Assembly (NCBI GenBank): GCA_050250875.1
Contig: JBFWNV010000001.1
Location: 1,922,001-1,986,000 of the forward strand
Direction: 5' to 3'
Length of the DNA: 64,000 bases
Source: CAWAYR01 sp050250875
Lineage (GTDB): Bacteria > Acidobacteriota > Vicinamibacteria > Vicinamibacterales > UBA2999
Both the position numbers and the translations under genes were made by a program. This document shows, piece by piece, positions 34,340 through 41,583 of this stretch (within the stretch, counting starts at the first letter, position 1; every line of letters starts with the position of its first letter). Below the pieces are notes generated by a model. It did not search any database. It was not told the origin of the DNA and saw nothing but the letters and a program-made list of their open reading frames with translations.

Positions 34340-35563
34340 ATGAACGTGCTGGTGGCGGACAAGTTCGAGCAGAGCGGACTGGACGGCCTGCGGGCCCTGG
34401 GCTGCGCGGTGACCTACGCCCCGGAGGCCAGGGACGCGACGCTGGTCGAGGCGGTGCGGGCGAGCGGCGCGTCGGTGCTGGTGGTGCGCTCCACGCCGGT
34501 GCCGGCCGAGGTGCTCGACGCCGGCGGTCTCGCCCTGGTCGTCCGGGCCGGCGCCGGCGTCAACACCATCGACGTCGCCGGGGCGTCGGCGCGCGGCATC
34601 TACGTGTCGAATTGTCCCGGCAGGAACGCCGTGGCGGTGGCGGAGCTGGCGCTCGGGCTGATGCTGTCGCTCGATCGGCGGATTCCCGACAACGTCGCCG
34701 AACTGCGCGCCGGCGCCTGGAACAAGAAGGAGTACTCGAAGGCACGCGGCCTGTACGGCCGCACGCTGGGCCTGCTCGGCTTCGGCAACATCGGCCAGGA
34801 AACGGCGTTGCGCGCCGCGGCGTTCGGCATGCCGGTGGTCGCCTGGAGCCGGCGCTTCGCCGCCGACGCCGGCGAGCGTGAGCGGGTGAGTGCGGCGCTG
34901 GGCATCACGGCGGTCGCGACGCCGGAGGAGGCCGTCAGGGCCGCCGACGTGCTCAGCATCCATCTGGCGCTCGGCAAGGACACGCGCGGGTTCGTGAACG
35001 CCGCCCTCCTCGCCCACCTCAAGCCGGGCGCGTTCGTGGTCAACACCGCCCGGGCCGAGGTGATCGACCAGGCGGCGCTGGCCGCCGCCATCCGCGACAA
35101 GGGCGTGCGCGCCGGGCTCGACGTGTTCGCGGCCGAGCCGACCGCCGCCACCGGGGCCTTCACCGACGACATCGTGCAGCTGTCCGGCGTCTACGGCACC
35201 CATCACATCGGCGCCTCCACCGATCAGGCGCAGGAGGCGATCGCCGCCGAGACGGTGCGCATCGTCCGCACCTACAAGGAGACCGGCCGCGTGCCCAACG
35301 TGGTGAACCTGGCCCGTTCGACGCCGGCGACGCACATGCTGGTGGTGCGCCATCGCGACCGGCCGGGCGTGCTGGCGCACGTCTTCGGCGAACTGCGCGG
35401 CGCCGGGCTCAACGTGCAGGAGACCGAGAACGTGATCTTCGACGGCGCCCACGCCGCCGTCGCCCGCATCAACCTCGACGCCGAACCCGGCGCCGCCACC
35501 ATCACCGCCATCCGCACGCACGCCGACGTCCTCGACGTGCAGCTCGTCTCCCTGTCATCCTAG
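34340..35563 (+). CDS. serA: D-3-phosphoglycerate dehydrogenase
   Basis: This 407-residue enzyme oxidises 3-phosphoglycerate to 3-phosphohydroxypyruvate, the first step of the phosphorylated serine pathway. The NAD-binding motif is LGFGNIGQE near residue 151, the catalytic Arg lies in NTARAEVIDQ, and the catalytic His in YGTHHIGAST. A C-terminal ACT domain (HMLVVRHRDRPGVLAHVF onward) suggests feedback control by serine. The gene follows DUF1015 by 37 bases and precedes serC by 65 bases, so the three probably form one operon. Confidence 0.95.
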   Translation: MNVLVADKFEQSGLDGLRALGCAVTYAPEARDATLVEAVRASGASVLVVRSTPVPAEVLDAGGLALVVRAGAGVNTIDVAGASARGIYVSNCPGRNAVAVAELALGLMLSLDRRIPDNVAELRAGAWNKKEYSKARGLYGRTLGLLGFGNIGQETALRAAAFGMPVVAWSRRFAADAGERERVSAALGITAVATPEEAVRAADVLSIHLALGKDTRGFVNAALLAHLKPGAFVVNTARAEVIDQAALAAAIRDKGVRAGLDVFAAEPTAATGAFTDDIVQLSGVYGTHHIGASTDQAQEAIAAETVRIVRTYKETGRVPNVVNLARSTPATHMLVVRHRDRPGVLAHVFGELRGAGLNVQETENVIFDGAHAAVARINLDAEPGAATITAIRTHADVLDVQLVSLSS

Positions 35564-35598
35564 GTGTCGTCGAGCGGCTCGTCCGCTCTTAACCCGGG

Positions 35599-35623
35599 CC
35601 CCGAGCCCCGAGCCCCGAGCCCC
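35599..35623 (+). repeat. Heptameric CCCCGAG repeat in the serA-serC gap
   Basis: Three copies of CCCCGAG plus partial units sit directly before the serC ATG, where a ribosome-binding site would be expected. It is the same repeat family as at 61046-61102. Confidence 0.7.
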
Positions 35624-35628
35624 TGCCC

Positions 35629-36714
35629 ATGTCCCAGCGCCTGTTCAACTTCTCCGCCGGTCCCGCCGTCCTGCCCGAATCCGTGCTGCTCGAAGCGCAG
35701 CGCGACCTCGTCGCCCTGCCCGGCGTGGGCATGTCGATCCTCGAGATCAGCCACCGCTCGAAGACCTTCGAGGCGATCCTGGCGAAGACCGAGGCCGACC
35801 TGCGCACGCTGGGCGGCGTGCCGGCCACCCACAAGGTGCTGTTCCTGCAGGGCGGGGCGTCGCTGCAGTTCTCGATGGTCCCCCTGAACCTGCTCACCCC
35901 GGGGGCGACGGCCGATTACATCGTCACCGGCGGCTGGGCGCAGAAAGCGGTGAAGGAGGCGAAGCGGGTCGGCACGGTGCACATCGCCGGCTCGACCGAG
36001 AGCGAGAACTTCGCCCGCATCCCGCGTCAGGACGAGCTGTCGCTCACGCCGGGCGCCGCCTACGTCCACTTCACGACCAACAACACGCTCTACGGCACCG
36101 AGTGGAAGAGCGAGCCGGCGGTGGGCGACGTGCCGCTGGTGGCCGACACCTCGTCGGACATGTTCAGCCGGCCGATCGACGTCGCCAGGTACGGGCTGAT
36201 CTACGCCGGCGCGCAGAAGAACCTCGGGCCATCGGGCGTCACCCTGGTGATCGTGCGCGAGGACCTGCTGGCCCGCTCGGCCAAGTCGCTGCACACGATG
36301 CTGAACTACGCCGTGCACGCCGAGAACGGCTCGATGTACAACACGCCGCCGTGCTTCGGCATCTACCTGATGGGCCTGGTGATGCAGTGGGCGCTGGCGC
36401 AGGGCGGGCTGGAGGCCATCGGGGCGACCAACGCCCGCAAGGCCGCGGCACTCTACGCCGAGATCGACCGCACCGGCTTCTACCGCGGCACCGCGGCGAA
36501 GGACAGCCGGTCGCAGATGAACGTCACCTTCCGGCTGCCCACCGAGGACCTCGACAACCAGTTCGTGAAGGCGGCCACGGCTGCGGGACTCGACGGCCTC
36601 AAGGGCCACCGCTCGGTGGGCGGCATGCGCGCGTCGATCTACAACGCGTTCCCCGAGGCCGGGGTCACCGCGCTGGTGGAGTTCATGCGGGAGTTCGAAC
36701 GCACCAAGGGGTAG
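35629..36714 (+). CDS. serC: Phosphoserine aminotransferase
   Basis: This 361-residue PLP enzyme converts 3-phosphohydroxypyruvate and glutamate to phosphoserine and 2-oxoglutarate. It begins RLFNFSAGPAVLPESVL, has MSILEISHRSKTFEAI, and the PLP-binding Lys in YAGAQKNLGPSG. The C-terminal KGHRSVGGMRASIYNAFP is typical of the family. It is downstream of serA; no serB phosphatase is present in the window. No Shine-Dalgarno sequence is visible because the leader is a CCCCGAG repeat. The IS1595-like element begins 70 bases after the stop. Confidence 0.95.
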   Translation: MSQRLFNFSAGPAVLPESVLLEAQRDLVALPGVGMSILEISHRSKTFEAILAKTEADLRTLGGVPATHKVLFLQGGASLQFSMVPLNLLTPGATADYIVTGGWAQKAVKEAKRVGTVHIAGSTESENFARIPRQDELSLTPGAAYVHFTTNNTLYGTEWKSEPAVGDVPLVADTSSDMFSRPIDVARYGLIYAGAQKNLGPSGVTLVIVREDLLARSAKSLHTMLNYAVHAENGSMYNTPPCFGIYLMGLVMQWALAQGGLEAIGATNARKAAALYAEIDRTGFYRGTAAKDSRSQMNVTFRLPTEDLDNQFVKAATAAGLDGLKGHRSVGGMRASIYNAFPEAGVTALVEFMREFERTKG

Positions 36715-36740
36715 CGCCGGCGGTGAGCGCCAGCGTCAGC

Positions 36741-36783
36741 TCGCTAGCCGCTAGCCGCTAGCCGCTAGCCGCTAGCCGCTAGT
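36741..36783 (+). repeat. CTAGCCG tandem repeat, insertion target of the IS element
   Basis: The 7-bp unit CTAGCCG is repeated about five times, ending in CTAGT at the left end of the mobile element. The last 9 bases, GCCGCTAGT (36775-36783), recur directly at 39161-39169 on the other side, so the element landed at the edge of this array. Confidence 0.85.
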
Positions 36784-36806
36784 GGCAACAATATACTTGG
36801 CTAACC
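36784..36806 (+). repeat. Left terminal inverted repeat of the IS element
   Basis: It begins GGCAACAATATACTTGGC and matches the reverse complement of 39138-39160 at 22 of 23 positions. Confidence 0.92.
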
Positions 36807-36825
36807 GCGCCTAGTCTGCTACTGT
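36797..36825 (+). promoter_or_regulatory. Inward promoter at the left end of the IS element
   Basis: A -35-like TTGGCT inside the inverted repeat (36797-36802), a 17-base spacer and TACTGT (36820-36825, preceded by TGC as in an extended -10) lie 8 bases before the passenger-gene ATG at 36834. The spacer matches that of the promoter at the opposite end. Confidence 0.5.
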
Positions 36826-36833
36826 CTGTCGAT

Positions 36834-37292
36834 ATGGCGATGGGTGGCCCGTTCGTGACGGTGGCAGCGTTCTGCGAAAAGTTGCTGATCGAGGCTGATA
36901 ACGTCGCGTCGGCTATTCGCATCGTTGACACGTACAAGCTCGGCGAAGTCCCTGATATTCCACCTGGACTATCGGGCGTCGAGGTCGTCCCTGTCATCGA
37001 ACTGAATGGTGTAATTGCCATCAAGTCCGGCGACGTGACTGGCGAGCATCGGATCGACCTAGTCATGGAGAACCCGCTGGGCGAGAGGAAAAAGATCTCG
37101 CCCGATGGCGGATGGCCGATCCTATTGAACGGTGGCGTTCACGGCGCCAACATCAAACTGAAGTTCCCACTCGGCGTGAAGAACTACGGTTTGTGCTGGT
37201 TCGACGTGCTCTTCGACGATGCCTTGCTGACCAGGATGCCGCTCATGCTTGAGCGGGCTGAAAAGCAGACGGAACCCAATCCGCCGAGCTGA
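36834..37292 (+). CDS. Passenger protein of unknown function in the IS element
   Basis: This 152-residue protein has no signal peptide or membrane segment and is predicted to be a mostly beta cytosolic protein: VTVAAFCEKLLIEADNVASA, then VIELNGVIAIKSGDVTGEHR and IKLKFPLGVKNYGLCWFDVLF. The overall plan resembles small beta-sandwich domains of unknown function (perhaps DUF6941-like), but I cannot assign a family. Codon use is less GC-rich than in the flanking chromosomal genes. It has its own promoter whose -35 lies in the inverted repeat. Its 3' end overlaps the convergent ORF at 37243 by 50 bases. Confidence 0.7.
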   Translation: MAMGGPFVTVAAFCEKLLIEADNVASAIRIVDTYKLGEVPDIPPGLSGVEVVPVIELNGVIAIKSGDVTGEHRIDLVMENPLGERKKISPDGGWPILLNGGVHGANIKLKFPLGVKNYGLCWFDVLFDDALLTRMPLMLERAEKQTEPNPPS

Positions 37293-37575
37293 CACTCCGA
37301 CGATGGCGTCTGCGCGCCGGCAGGGGTTCGATTGGCTCCGTCACCACGATGCAGTCGAGTAGGGCCGCCAGTTCCTGGACTAGGCGATCCGCACTTATGC
37401 TTCGGTCATCTCGCTGTGAAAACAGGGCTTGAGCCGAAGCGAACAGATCGAGCGCGGCGAGATCAGCGTGACGCTCGTCCCAAGGCAGGGATTCAAGCCA
37501 CGACTCGAACGCGTCCAGCGACTCTTGTCTCTTCGCCACGCGAAGGATGTGCTGTCTGATTTCTGCCGCATCCAT
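37243..37575 (-). CDS. Small passenger protein of unknown function
   Basis: This 110-residue, acidic, helix-rich protein (MDAAEIRQHILRVAKRQE, SLDAFESWLESLPWDERHAD) has a basic Arg patch near the C-terminus (LPARRRHRRS). GAGGGG six bases before the ATG is a good ribosome-binding site and supports real translation. The size and FESWL-type helices recall small immunity or antitoxin-like proteins, but this is only an impression. Its ATG overlaps that of the opposite-strand ORF at 37574 within the 4-base word CATG. Confidence 0.6.
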   Translation of the reverse strand: MDAAEIRQHILRVAKRQESLDAFESWLESLPWDERHADLAALDLFASAQALFSQRDDRSISADRLVQELAALLDCIVVTEPIEPLPARRRHRRSVSSADWVPSAFQPAQA

Positions 37576-38005
37576 GACGACCGCCCCTCAGCTCCCCAGA
37601 CGTGTTGACAGGTGGCAGATCCGTTGTCGATTCAATCGCGCCCAGTACTTATTGCGGTCGGACTTCAAGATCGAATTGACCAAGCGAAAGCCGGTCATTC
37701 ACGATCCAGCGGCTCCAGATCCGCTTCCCGCTCACTTCAAGTTTACCTGTGAATGGGTATGCCGCAATACTGCGACGAAGGCGAAGGTCGCGGACGGCCA
37801 TTTCTATGAGCTTGCGGATGGGTCTAGAACGGACCCAGACCCCAAGCACTTGTTGGTAGGAGCGACCAAGTACGCCCTCCATAGCGGCACGGGATGGATC
37901 TGGGATGTCCGCAGAGACTTCACGGTCCTGCTCAAGCGCGGCGGCGCTGCTTACTGGGTTTATGTTGGGTTCCGTCGGTGGACCTGCCGGATGTTCGGAT
38001 GGTAG
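37574..38005 (+). CDS. Possible passenger protein of unknown function
   Basis: This 143-residue ORF from ATG 37574 (an ATG at 37547 adds nine residues) has a basic, aromatic-rich sequence: RVDRWQIRCRFNRAQYLLRS, then GHFYELADGSRTDPDPKH and GWIWDVRRDFTVLLKRGG. No family is recognised. No ribosome-binding site is visible and its 3' end overlaps a possible small ORF on the other strand, so it may not be translated. Codon choice looks protein-like, with AAG, TTC and GCG favoured. Confidence 0.45.
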   Translation: MTTAPQLPRRVDRWQIRCRFNRAQYLLRSDFKIELTKRKPVIHDPAAPDPLPAHFKFTCEWVCRNTATKAKVADGHFYELADGSRTDPDPKHLLVGATKYALHSGTGWIWDVRRDFTVLLKRGGAAYWVYVGFRRWTCRMFGW

Positions 38006-38066
38006 AGACCTTGGCACCCTTCGGGGCAGCGAGCACTCGCTTCAGCCCCTTGGTGAATCGCTCCAT
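37932..38066 (-). CDS. Possible small basic protein downstream of the transposase
   Basis: This 44-residue ORF starts MERFTKGLKRVLAAPKGAKV and ends QHKPSKQRRRA. It recalls the small proteins of the type M-x-RF-x2-L-x-K-x-L-x2-V-P-K often annotated near transposases. The frame is open to 38144 if a longer start is used. There is no clear ribosome-binding site and it overlaps the plus-strand ORF at 37574, so support is weak. Confidence 0.35.
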   Translation of the reverse strand: MERFTKGLKRVLAAPKGAKVSTIRTSGRSTDGTQHKPSKQRRRA

Positions 38067-38137
38067 CGCGTGTTCGGGTTCATCGGCGCGCACGTCGGGG
38101 ACGTCCGGGGCCTCGCGGGAGTTGCGGCTTGGCTTTC

Positions 38138-39112
38138 TCAGCACGTTTGCGGCAACTCGGAGCCGGTGAGGGCCACGTAGGTGAGGCGCTTGTTCAGAAT
38201 GCCCTTGAGCGCCGCCGCGAAGCGGGACGCATCGGTCCCGGCGCGCTGGTTGAAGCGGAACGCCTGCTCATCGAGGTAGCGGAACAGATGGAACGGTTCG
38301 ACGGACACGTAGGTGCCTTTCAGGGACCGCTTGAGCAGCGACCAGAAGTTCTCCATGCCGTTGGTGTGGACGGTCCCATCCACGTACTTCTCGGCGTGGT
38401 CGATGACGTTGTGGACGTAGGACTCGTTGAGCCCCTGGTACGAGAACAGCGCGTCGGTGTTGACGGTGGCGCCGGCCTCGACGTGCTGACGGACGCGCAT
38501 CTGGAGATCGCGCTTCTTGCGGGTGTCCAGCCCACGGAGACGGACGCGGCTCTGGCCCTTCTCGGGGTGCCGCTCCAACAGGCCCATGACGGCGATCTTG
38601 CCGGCCATCGACGTGCCCTGAGTGATCCCCATGCGGCGCTTCTTGGCGACGTGCATGTTGCGCGCCTTGCCGCCGATGAAGGTTTCGTCAACCTCCACGG
38701 TGCCACCGAGTTTGCCGCCGTCCTCCGACTGGAGGGCGAGACGGAGCCGCGAGAGCATGAACCATGCGGTCTTCTGGGTAACGCCCAGCGCGCGGGCGAG
38801 TTCGTAGCTGCTGATCCCGTTCTTGCAGTTGGTGAGCAGCCAGAGGGCCGGCAGCCACTTCTCCAGACCGATGGCCGAGTCCTCGAAAATGGTCCCGACC
38901 TTGAGCGAGAACTGCGCCCGCGCGTGCTTCTCGTAGCACTTGTAGCGGCGCTGTTTCTCCAGATAGGTCACGCGCTCCGAACCGCAGTTCGGGCACACCA
39001 CCGTGCCATCCGGCCAGCGGATCGCTTCTACCGCCTTGCGGCAGTTCTCGTAGACCGAGAAGAACAGAATCGCCTGCTGGAGAGTCTTCGGAACAGCGTG
39101 CGCGGCAGCCAT
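38138..39112 (-). CDS. IS1595-family transposase (ISXO2-like)
   Basis: This 324-residue transposase has an N-terminal zinc-ribbon (VVCPNCGSERVTYLEKQRRY with a later Cys), a helix-turn-helix (SSYELARALGVTQKTAWFML) and the DDE-type nuclease. Probable catalytic residues are the first Asp in GTVEVDETFIGGK, the second in VNTDALFSYQGL, and the third-position Asn/Glu region HTNGMENFWSLLKR followed by Lys. All motifs are intact and the length is normal for the family, so the enzyme is likely functional. Its promoter spans the right inverted repeat. It would mobilise the whole element with its passengers. Confidence 0.95.
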   Translation of the reverse strand: MAAAHAVPKTLQQAILFFSVYENCRKAVEAIRWPDGTVVCPNCGSERVTYLEKQRRYKCYEKHARAQFSLKVGTIFEDSAIGLEKWLPALWLLTNCKNGISSYELARALGVTQKTAWFMLSRLRLALQSEDGGKLGGTVEVDETFIGGKARNMHVAKKRRMGITQGTSMAGKIAVMGLLERHPEKGQSRVRLRGLDTRKKRDLQMRVRQHVEAGATVNTDALFSYQGLNESYVHNVIDHAEKYVDGTVHTNGMENFWSLLKRSLKGTYVSVEPFHLFRYLDEQAFRFNQRAGTDASRFAAALKGILNKRLTYVALTGSELPQTC

Positions 39113-39118
39113 GAGTGC

Positions 39119-39147
39119 ATCATGGCAGGAACCTAATGGTTAGTCAA
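39119..39147 (-). promoter_or_regulatory. Transposase promoter overlapping the right inverted repeat
   Basis: On the minus strand TTGACT (39147-39142, inside the inverted repeat), a 17-base spacer and CATGAT (39124-39119) are followed after 6 bases by the ATG at 39112. The transcript is predicted to be leaderless. Confidence 0.65.
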
Positions 39148-39160
39148 GTATATTGTTGCC
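39138..39160 (-). repeat. Right terminal inverted repeat of the IS element
   Basis: On the minus strand it begins GGCAACAATATACTTGAC. The base after it starts the 9-bp direct repeat GCCGCTAGT (39161-39169). Confidence 0.92.
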
Positions 39161-39168
39161 GCCGCTAG

Positions 39169-40548
39169 TCAGGCGTCCAGCGGGCGGCGGCCGCGGCGTC
39201 GCCCGCCACGCCGCCGCCGGCGCCGTCCGGGCCGCGCCAACGCGTCGTCGCCGCGCGCGGCGGTCGTCGGCGACGGGGCCAGCGAACTGGCCTCGATGAA
39301 ACCGCGCCAGTGCTCGACGATCTCCGGGGCGCGGCCGTGCACGTCGAGCCACGTCAGCGCGTCTTCGAACGGACCGCGGTGGAGCAGCGCGCGCTTGGCC
39401 CGCGGCGACGCCTCCATGTCCTGCAGGCGACGCTGCACCGCCAGGAGCTGACGCAGCCGGTCGGTGTCGCGGCGGGCGATGGGCAGCAGGCCGATCTTGA
39501 AGAGCGGCTCGGGCGGGCCGGTGCGCCGGCGGCGCCGCCCGGTTTCGACCGGGGCGGCGATGAGCGCGTCCTCTTCGGCCTCGGCCTCGGCGTCGTGGTC
39601 GTCGCGCGCCGGCCGCTCGCGGGTCGGCATCAGGCCGAGCGGCACCACCATGGTGCCGAGCAGGATCGGGTTGGTGAGCGTCGGCGGCGCGCTGTCGAAT
39701 CGCTGCCGGTAGCTGTCGAGCGCGTCGAGCGCGTCCAGGAAGCCCTCGTCCTCGGCGTGCTCCTGCAGCTCGGGCGTAATCGGCTCGAGCAGCCGATGCT
39801 GCGCCAGCGCCTGGAAGGTGCGCTCGGCGGCGCCCGAGCGCAGCACCTTGTAGTACTCCTCGATCAGCCGGGCCGGCGAGGCCTGCGCCAGGCGATGGCG
39901 ATGCGTGGCGATCGCCGCCGCCACCGGCGGGTCGAGCGTGAAGTCGAGGCGCGAGGCGAGGACGACGGCGCGCAGCATGCGCACCGGATCTTCCTGGAAG
40001 CGCTCGTTCGGATCGCCGATCGAGCGGATGACCCTGGCCCGGATGTCTTCCAGGCCGCCCACGTAGTCGATGATCGACCGGTCGGCGATGTCGTAGAAGA
40101 GCGCGTTCACCGTGAAGTCGCGGCGGAAGGCGTCTTCCTCGGGCGTGCCGAAGGTGTTGTCGCGGTGGATCTGCAGATCGCGTCCGTCGGCGGCCTCGGT
40201 CTCCGGCTCGCTGTCATCGGCCGGCTCGGCCGGCGCTGCCGACACGTGCTGGCGGAACGTCGCCACCTCGATCGCCTTGTCGCCGAACTTCACGTGGGCG
40301 AGACGGAAACGGCGGCCGATGATCCAGCAGTTCCGGAACAGCTTCTTGATCTGATAGGGATGCGCCGAGGTGCCGACGTCGAAGTCCTTGGGCCGGCGGC
40401 CGAGCAGCAGATCCCGCACGCTCCCACCCACCAGGTAGGCGGTGTAGTTGAACTCGTTCAGCCGCGTCAGGACCTTGAGCGCGTCCGGGTCGATCATCGA
40501 ACGGGAGATCGGATGGTCGGCTCGGGCGACGATGACGGGCGCGGACAT
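39169..40548 (-). CDS. pcnB: Poly(A) polymerase / tRNA nucleotidyltransferase family protein
   Basis: This 459-residue class II nucleotidyltransferase has the head-domain motifs YLVGGSVRDLLLG and RPKDFDVGT (metal-binding Asp pair), then RRDFTVNALFYDI and EDPVRMLRAVVLASRL, ordered as in PcnB. It probably adds poly(A) tails to RNA, marking it for decay. The C-terminus is a basic tail (RPGRRRRRRGGRRRGRR) suited to RNA binding. ATG 40548 is preferred: TGC-TACAAT (40563-40558) lies 9 bases upstream, while ATG 40557 directly abuts it. The stop codon is at the edge of the IS target duplication, so the coding sequence is intact. Confidence 0.85.
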   Translation of the reverse strand: MSAPVIVARADHPISRSMIDPDALKVLTRLNEFNYTAYLVGGSVRDLLLGRRPKDFDVGTSAHPYQIKKLFRNCWIIGRRFRLAHVKFGDKAIEVATFRQHVSAAPAEPADDSEPETEAADGRDLQIHRDNTFGTPEEDAFRRDFTVNALFYDIADRSIIDYVGGLEDIRARVIRSIGDPNERFQEDPVRMLRAVVLASRLDFTLDPPVAAAIATHRHRLAQASPARLIEEYYKVLRSGAAERTFQALAQHRLLEPITPELQEHAEDEGFLDALDALDSYRQRFDSAPPTLTNPILLGTMVVPLGLMPTRERPARDDHDAEAEAEEDALIAAPVETGRRRRRTGPPEPLFKIGLLPIARRDTDRLRQLLAVQRRLQDMEASPRAKRALLHRGPFEDALTWLDVHGRAPEIVEHWRGFIEASSLAPSPTTAARGDDALARPGRRRRRRGGRRRGRRPLDA

Positions 40549-40557
40549 CGAGGCCAT

Positions 40558-40563
40558 ATTGTA
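40558..40563 (-). promoter_or_regulatory. Extended -10 element of pcnB
   Basis: TACAAT preceded by TGC on the minus strand, 9 bases before the ATG at 40548. Transcription would start about 3 bases before the start codon. Confidence 0.5.
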
Positions 40564-40638
40564 GCAGATCCGGATCCGGTCGATCGGGCTGAACTGCCAT
40601 GTTTTCAATACGTTACGAGCCGTTTTCGAGCCCTGTGC

Positions 40639-40644
40639 TACCAT
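40639..40644 (+). promoter_or_regulatory. Extended -10 element of the TPR protein gene
   Basis: TACCAT preceded by TGC, 6 bases before the ATG at 40651, giving a predicted leaderless mRNA. Confidence 0.45.
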
Positions 40645-40650
40645 GCGCCG

Positions 40651-41451
40651 ATGACGCGCGCGCTCGCGCTCGTGCTGGCGATGAGCCTGGGGGCCGCGAC
40701 CGCGGAGGCGACTCGCGAAGAGCTCGCCCGCGCCCGCCAGCTCTTCAATGAGCGCAAGTTCGACGAGGCGATCGCTGCCGCCACCATCGCGCGCAAGACT
40801 CCCGACACGGCCGACCCCGCCGCAATCGTCCTGGCCCGCGCCCATCTCGAACGCTACCGCCAGGTCGCCGATCCCGCCGACCTCGGGGCCGCGCGTGCCG
40901 CCTTGGGCGATGTCGGCGCCGAGCGCCTGGCCACGCCCGACCGCGCCGAGTTCCTGATTGCCCTTGGCGGATCGCTGTTTCTCGAGGACGACTTCGGCGC
41001 CGCCGCCGAGATCTTCGAATCGGCGATGGAGATCGCCCCGGCGGCCGGCGAGAACGCGCGCGAAGCGGTGCTCGACTGGTACGGGTCGGCGATGGAGCGC
41101 TGGGCCGCGCCCTACGTCACCTCGCGGCGGGCCGTGATGTTGAACCGACTCGTGGCGCGGATGGAGGTCGAGCAGGCGAAGAACCCCGGCTCACGGGCGG
41201 CCTCGTACTGGCTGGCGGCGGGCCTGCGCGCCCAGGGCGAACTCGATCGGGCGTGGCAGGCCGCCATCGCCGCCTGGGTGCGCGCGCCGATCGCCGGCGC
41301 CAGCGCGCTGGCCCTGCGCGCCGACATCGACCGCCTGGTGCGCGAGGGCATCATCCCCGACCGCGGCCGCGAGGCTCCCGAAGCCGAACGCGAGGGCCGC
41401 GAGACGGCGCTTCGGGCGGAGTGGGAGCTGGTCAAGCAGAAGTGGAAGTAA
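40651..41451 (+). CDS. Secreted TPR-like protein of unknown function
   Basis: This 266-residue protein has a short signal peptide (ALALVLAMSLGAATAEA) and then helical repeats. The first pair, EELARARQLFNERKFDEAIAAAT, is TPR-like, as are FLEDDFGAAAEIFESAMEIAP and LRAQGELDRAWQAAIAAW. The middle part recalls the periplasmic TRAP-transporter T component, but no transporter genes are nearby and I do not assign that function. It probably acts as a periplasmic protein-protein scaffold. It diverges from pcnB and converges on polA, with a long repeat hairpin between. Confidence 0.75.
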   Translation: MTRALALVLAMSLGAATAEATREELARARQLFNERKFDEAIAAATIARKTPDTADPAAIVLARAHLERYRQVADPADLGAARAALGDVGAERLATPDRAEFLIALGGSLFLEDDFGAAAEIFESAMEIAPAAGENAREAVLDWYGSAMERWAAPYVTSRRAVMLNRLVARMEVEQAKNPGSRAASYWLAAGLRAQGELDRAWQAAIAAWVRAPIAGASALALRADIDRLVREGIIPDRGREAPEAEREGRETALRAEWELVKQKWK

Positions 41452-41580
41452 CGGGACTCGGGGCTCGGGTCTCGGGTCTCGGGAAAGAACCGAGTCACGC
41501 CGTCATGCGGACAGTCTGATCGGGCCTCAGTTCCGTCCGAAGTCCTTCCCGAGTCCCGAGCCCCGGATCCCGAGCCCCGG
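41452..41580. repeat. Inverted pair of heptameric repeat arrays between convergent genes
   Basis: The left arm (41452-41486) consists of CTCGGG(G/T) units and the right arm (41546-41580) of CCCGAG(T/C)-type units. They are imperfect reverse complements able to form a stem of about 30 bp with a loop of about 60 bases. It lies between the stops at 41451 and 41584 and could end transcription from both sides. Confidence 0.7.
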
Positions 41581-41583
41581 CTC

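Larger units (their letters stand above)
36784..39160. mobile_element. IS1595-like element with passenger genes
   Basis: This 2377-bp element is bounded by 23-bp inverted repeats at 36784-36806 and 39138-39160 that differ at one base (TTGGCT versus TTGACT). It is flanked by the 9-bp direct repeat GCCGCTAGT; IS1595 elements usually duplicate 8 bp, so one matched base may be chance. It holds an IS1595-type transposase on the minus strand and three or four passenger ORFs in about 1.3 kb of visibly lower-GC DNA. It separates serC from pcnB, just beyond the pcnB stop codon. The intact ends, duplication and transposase suggest a recent and possibly still active insertion. Confidence 0.92.

Noticed and set aside
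34235..35521. Long minus-strand ORF opposite serA
   Set aside because: It is antisense to an unmistakable phosphoglycerate dehydrogenase and has low-complexity composition.
37649..38017. 122-residue minus-strand ORF inside the IS element
   Set aside because: It is a mirror of the plus-strand ORF at 37574, lacks a ribosome-binding site and has poorer codon use.
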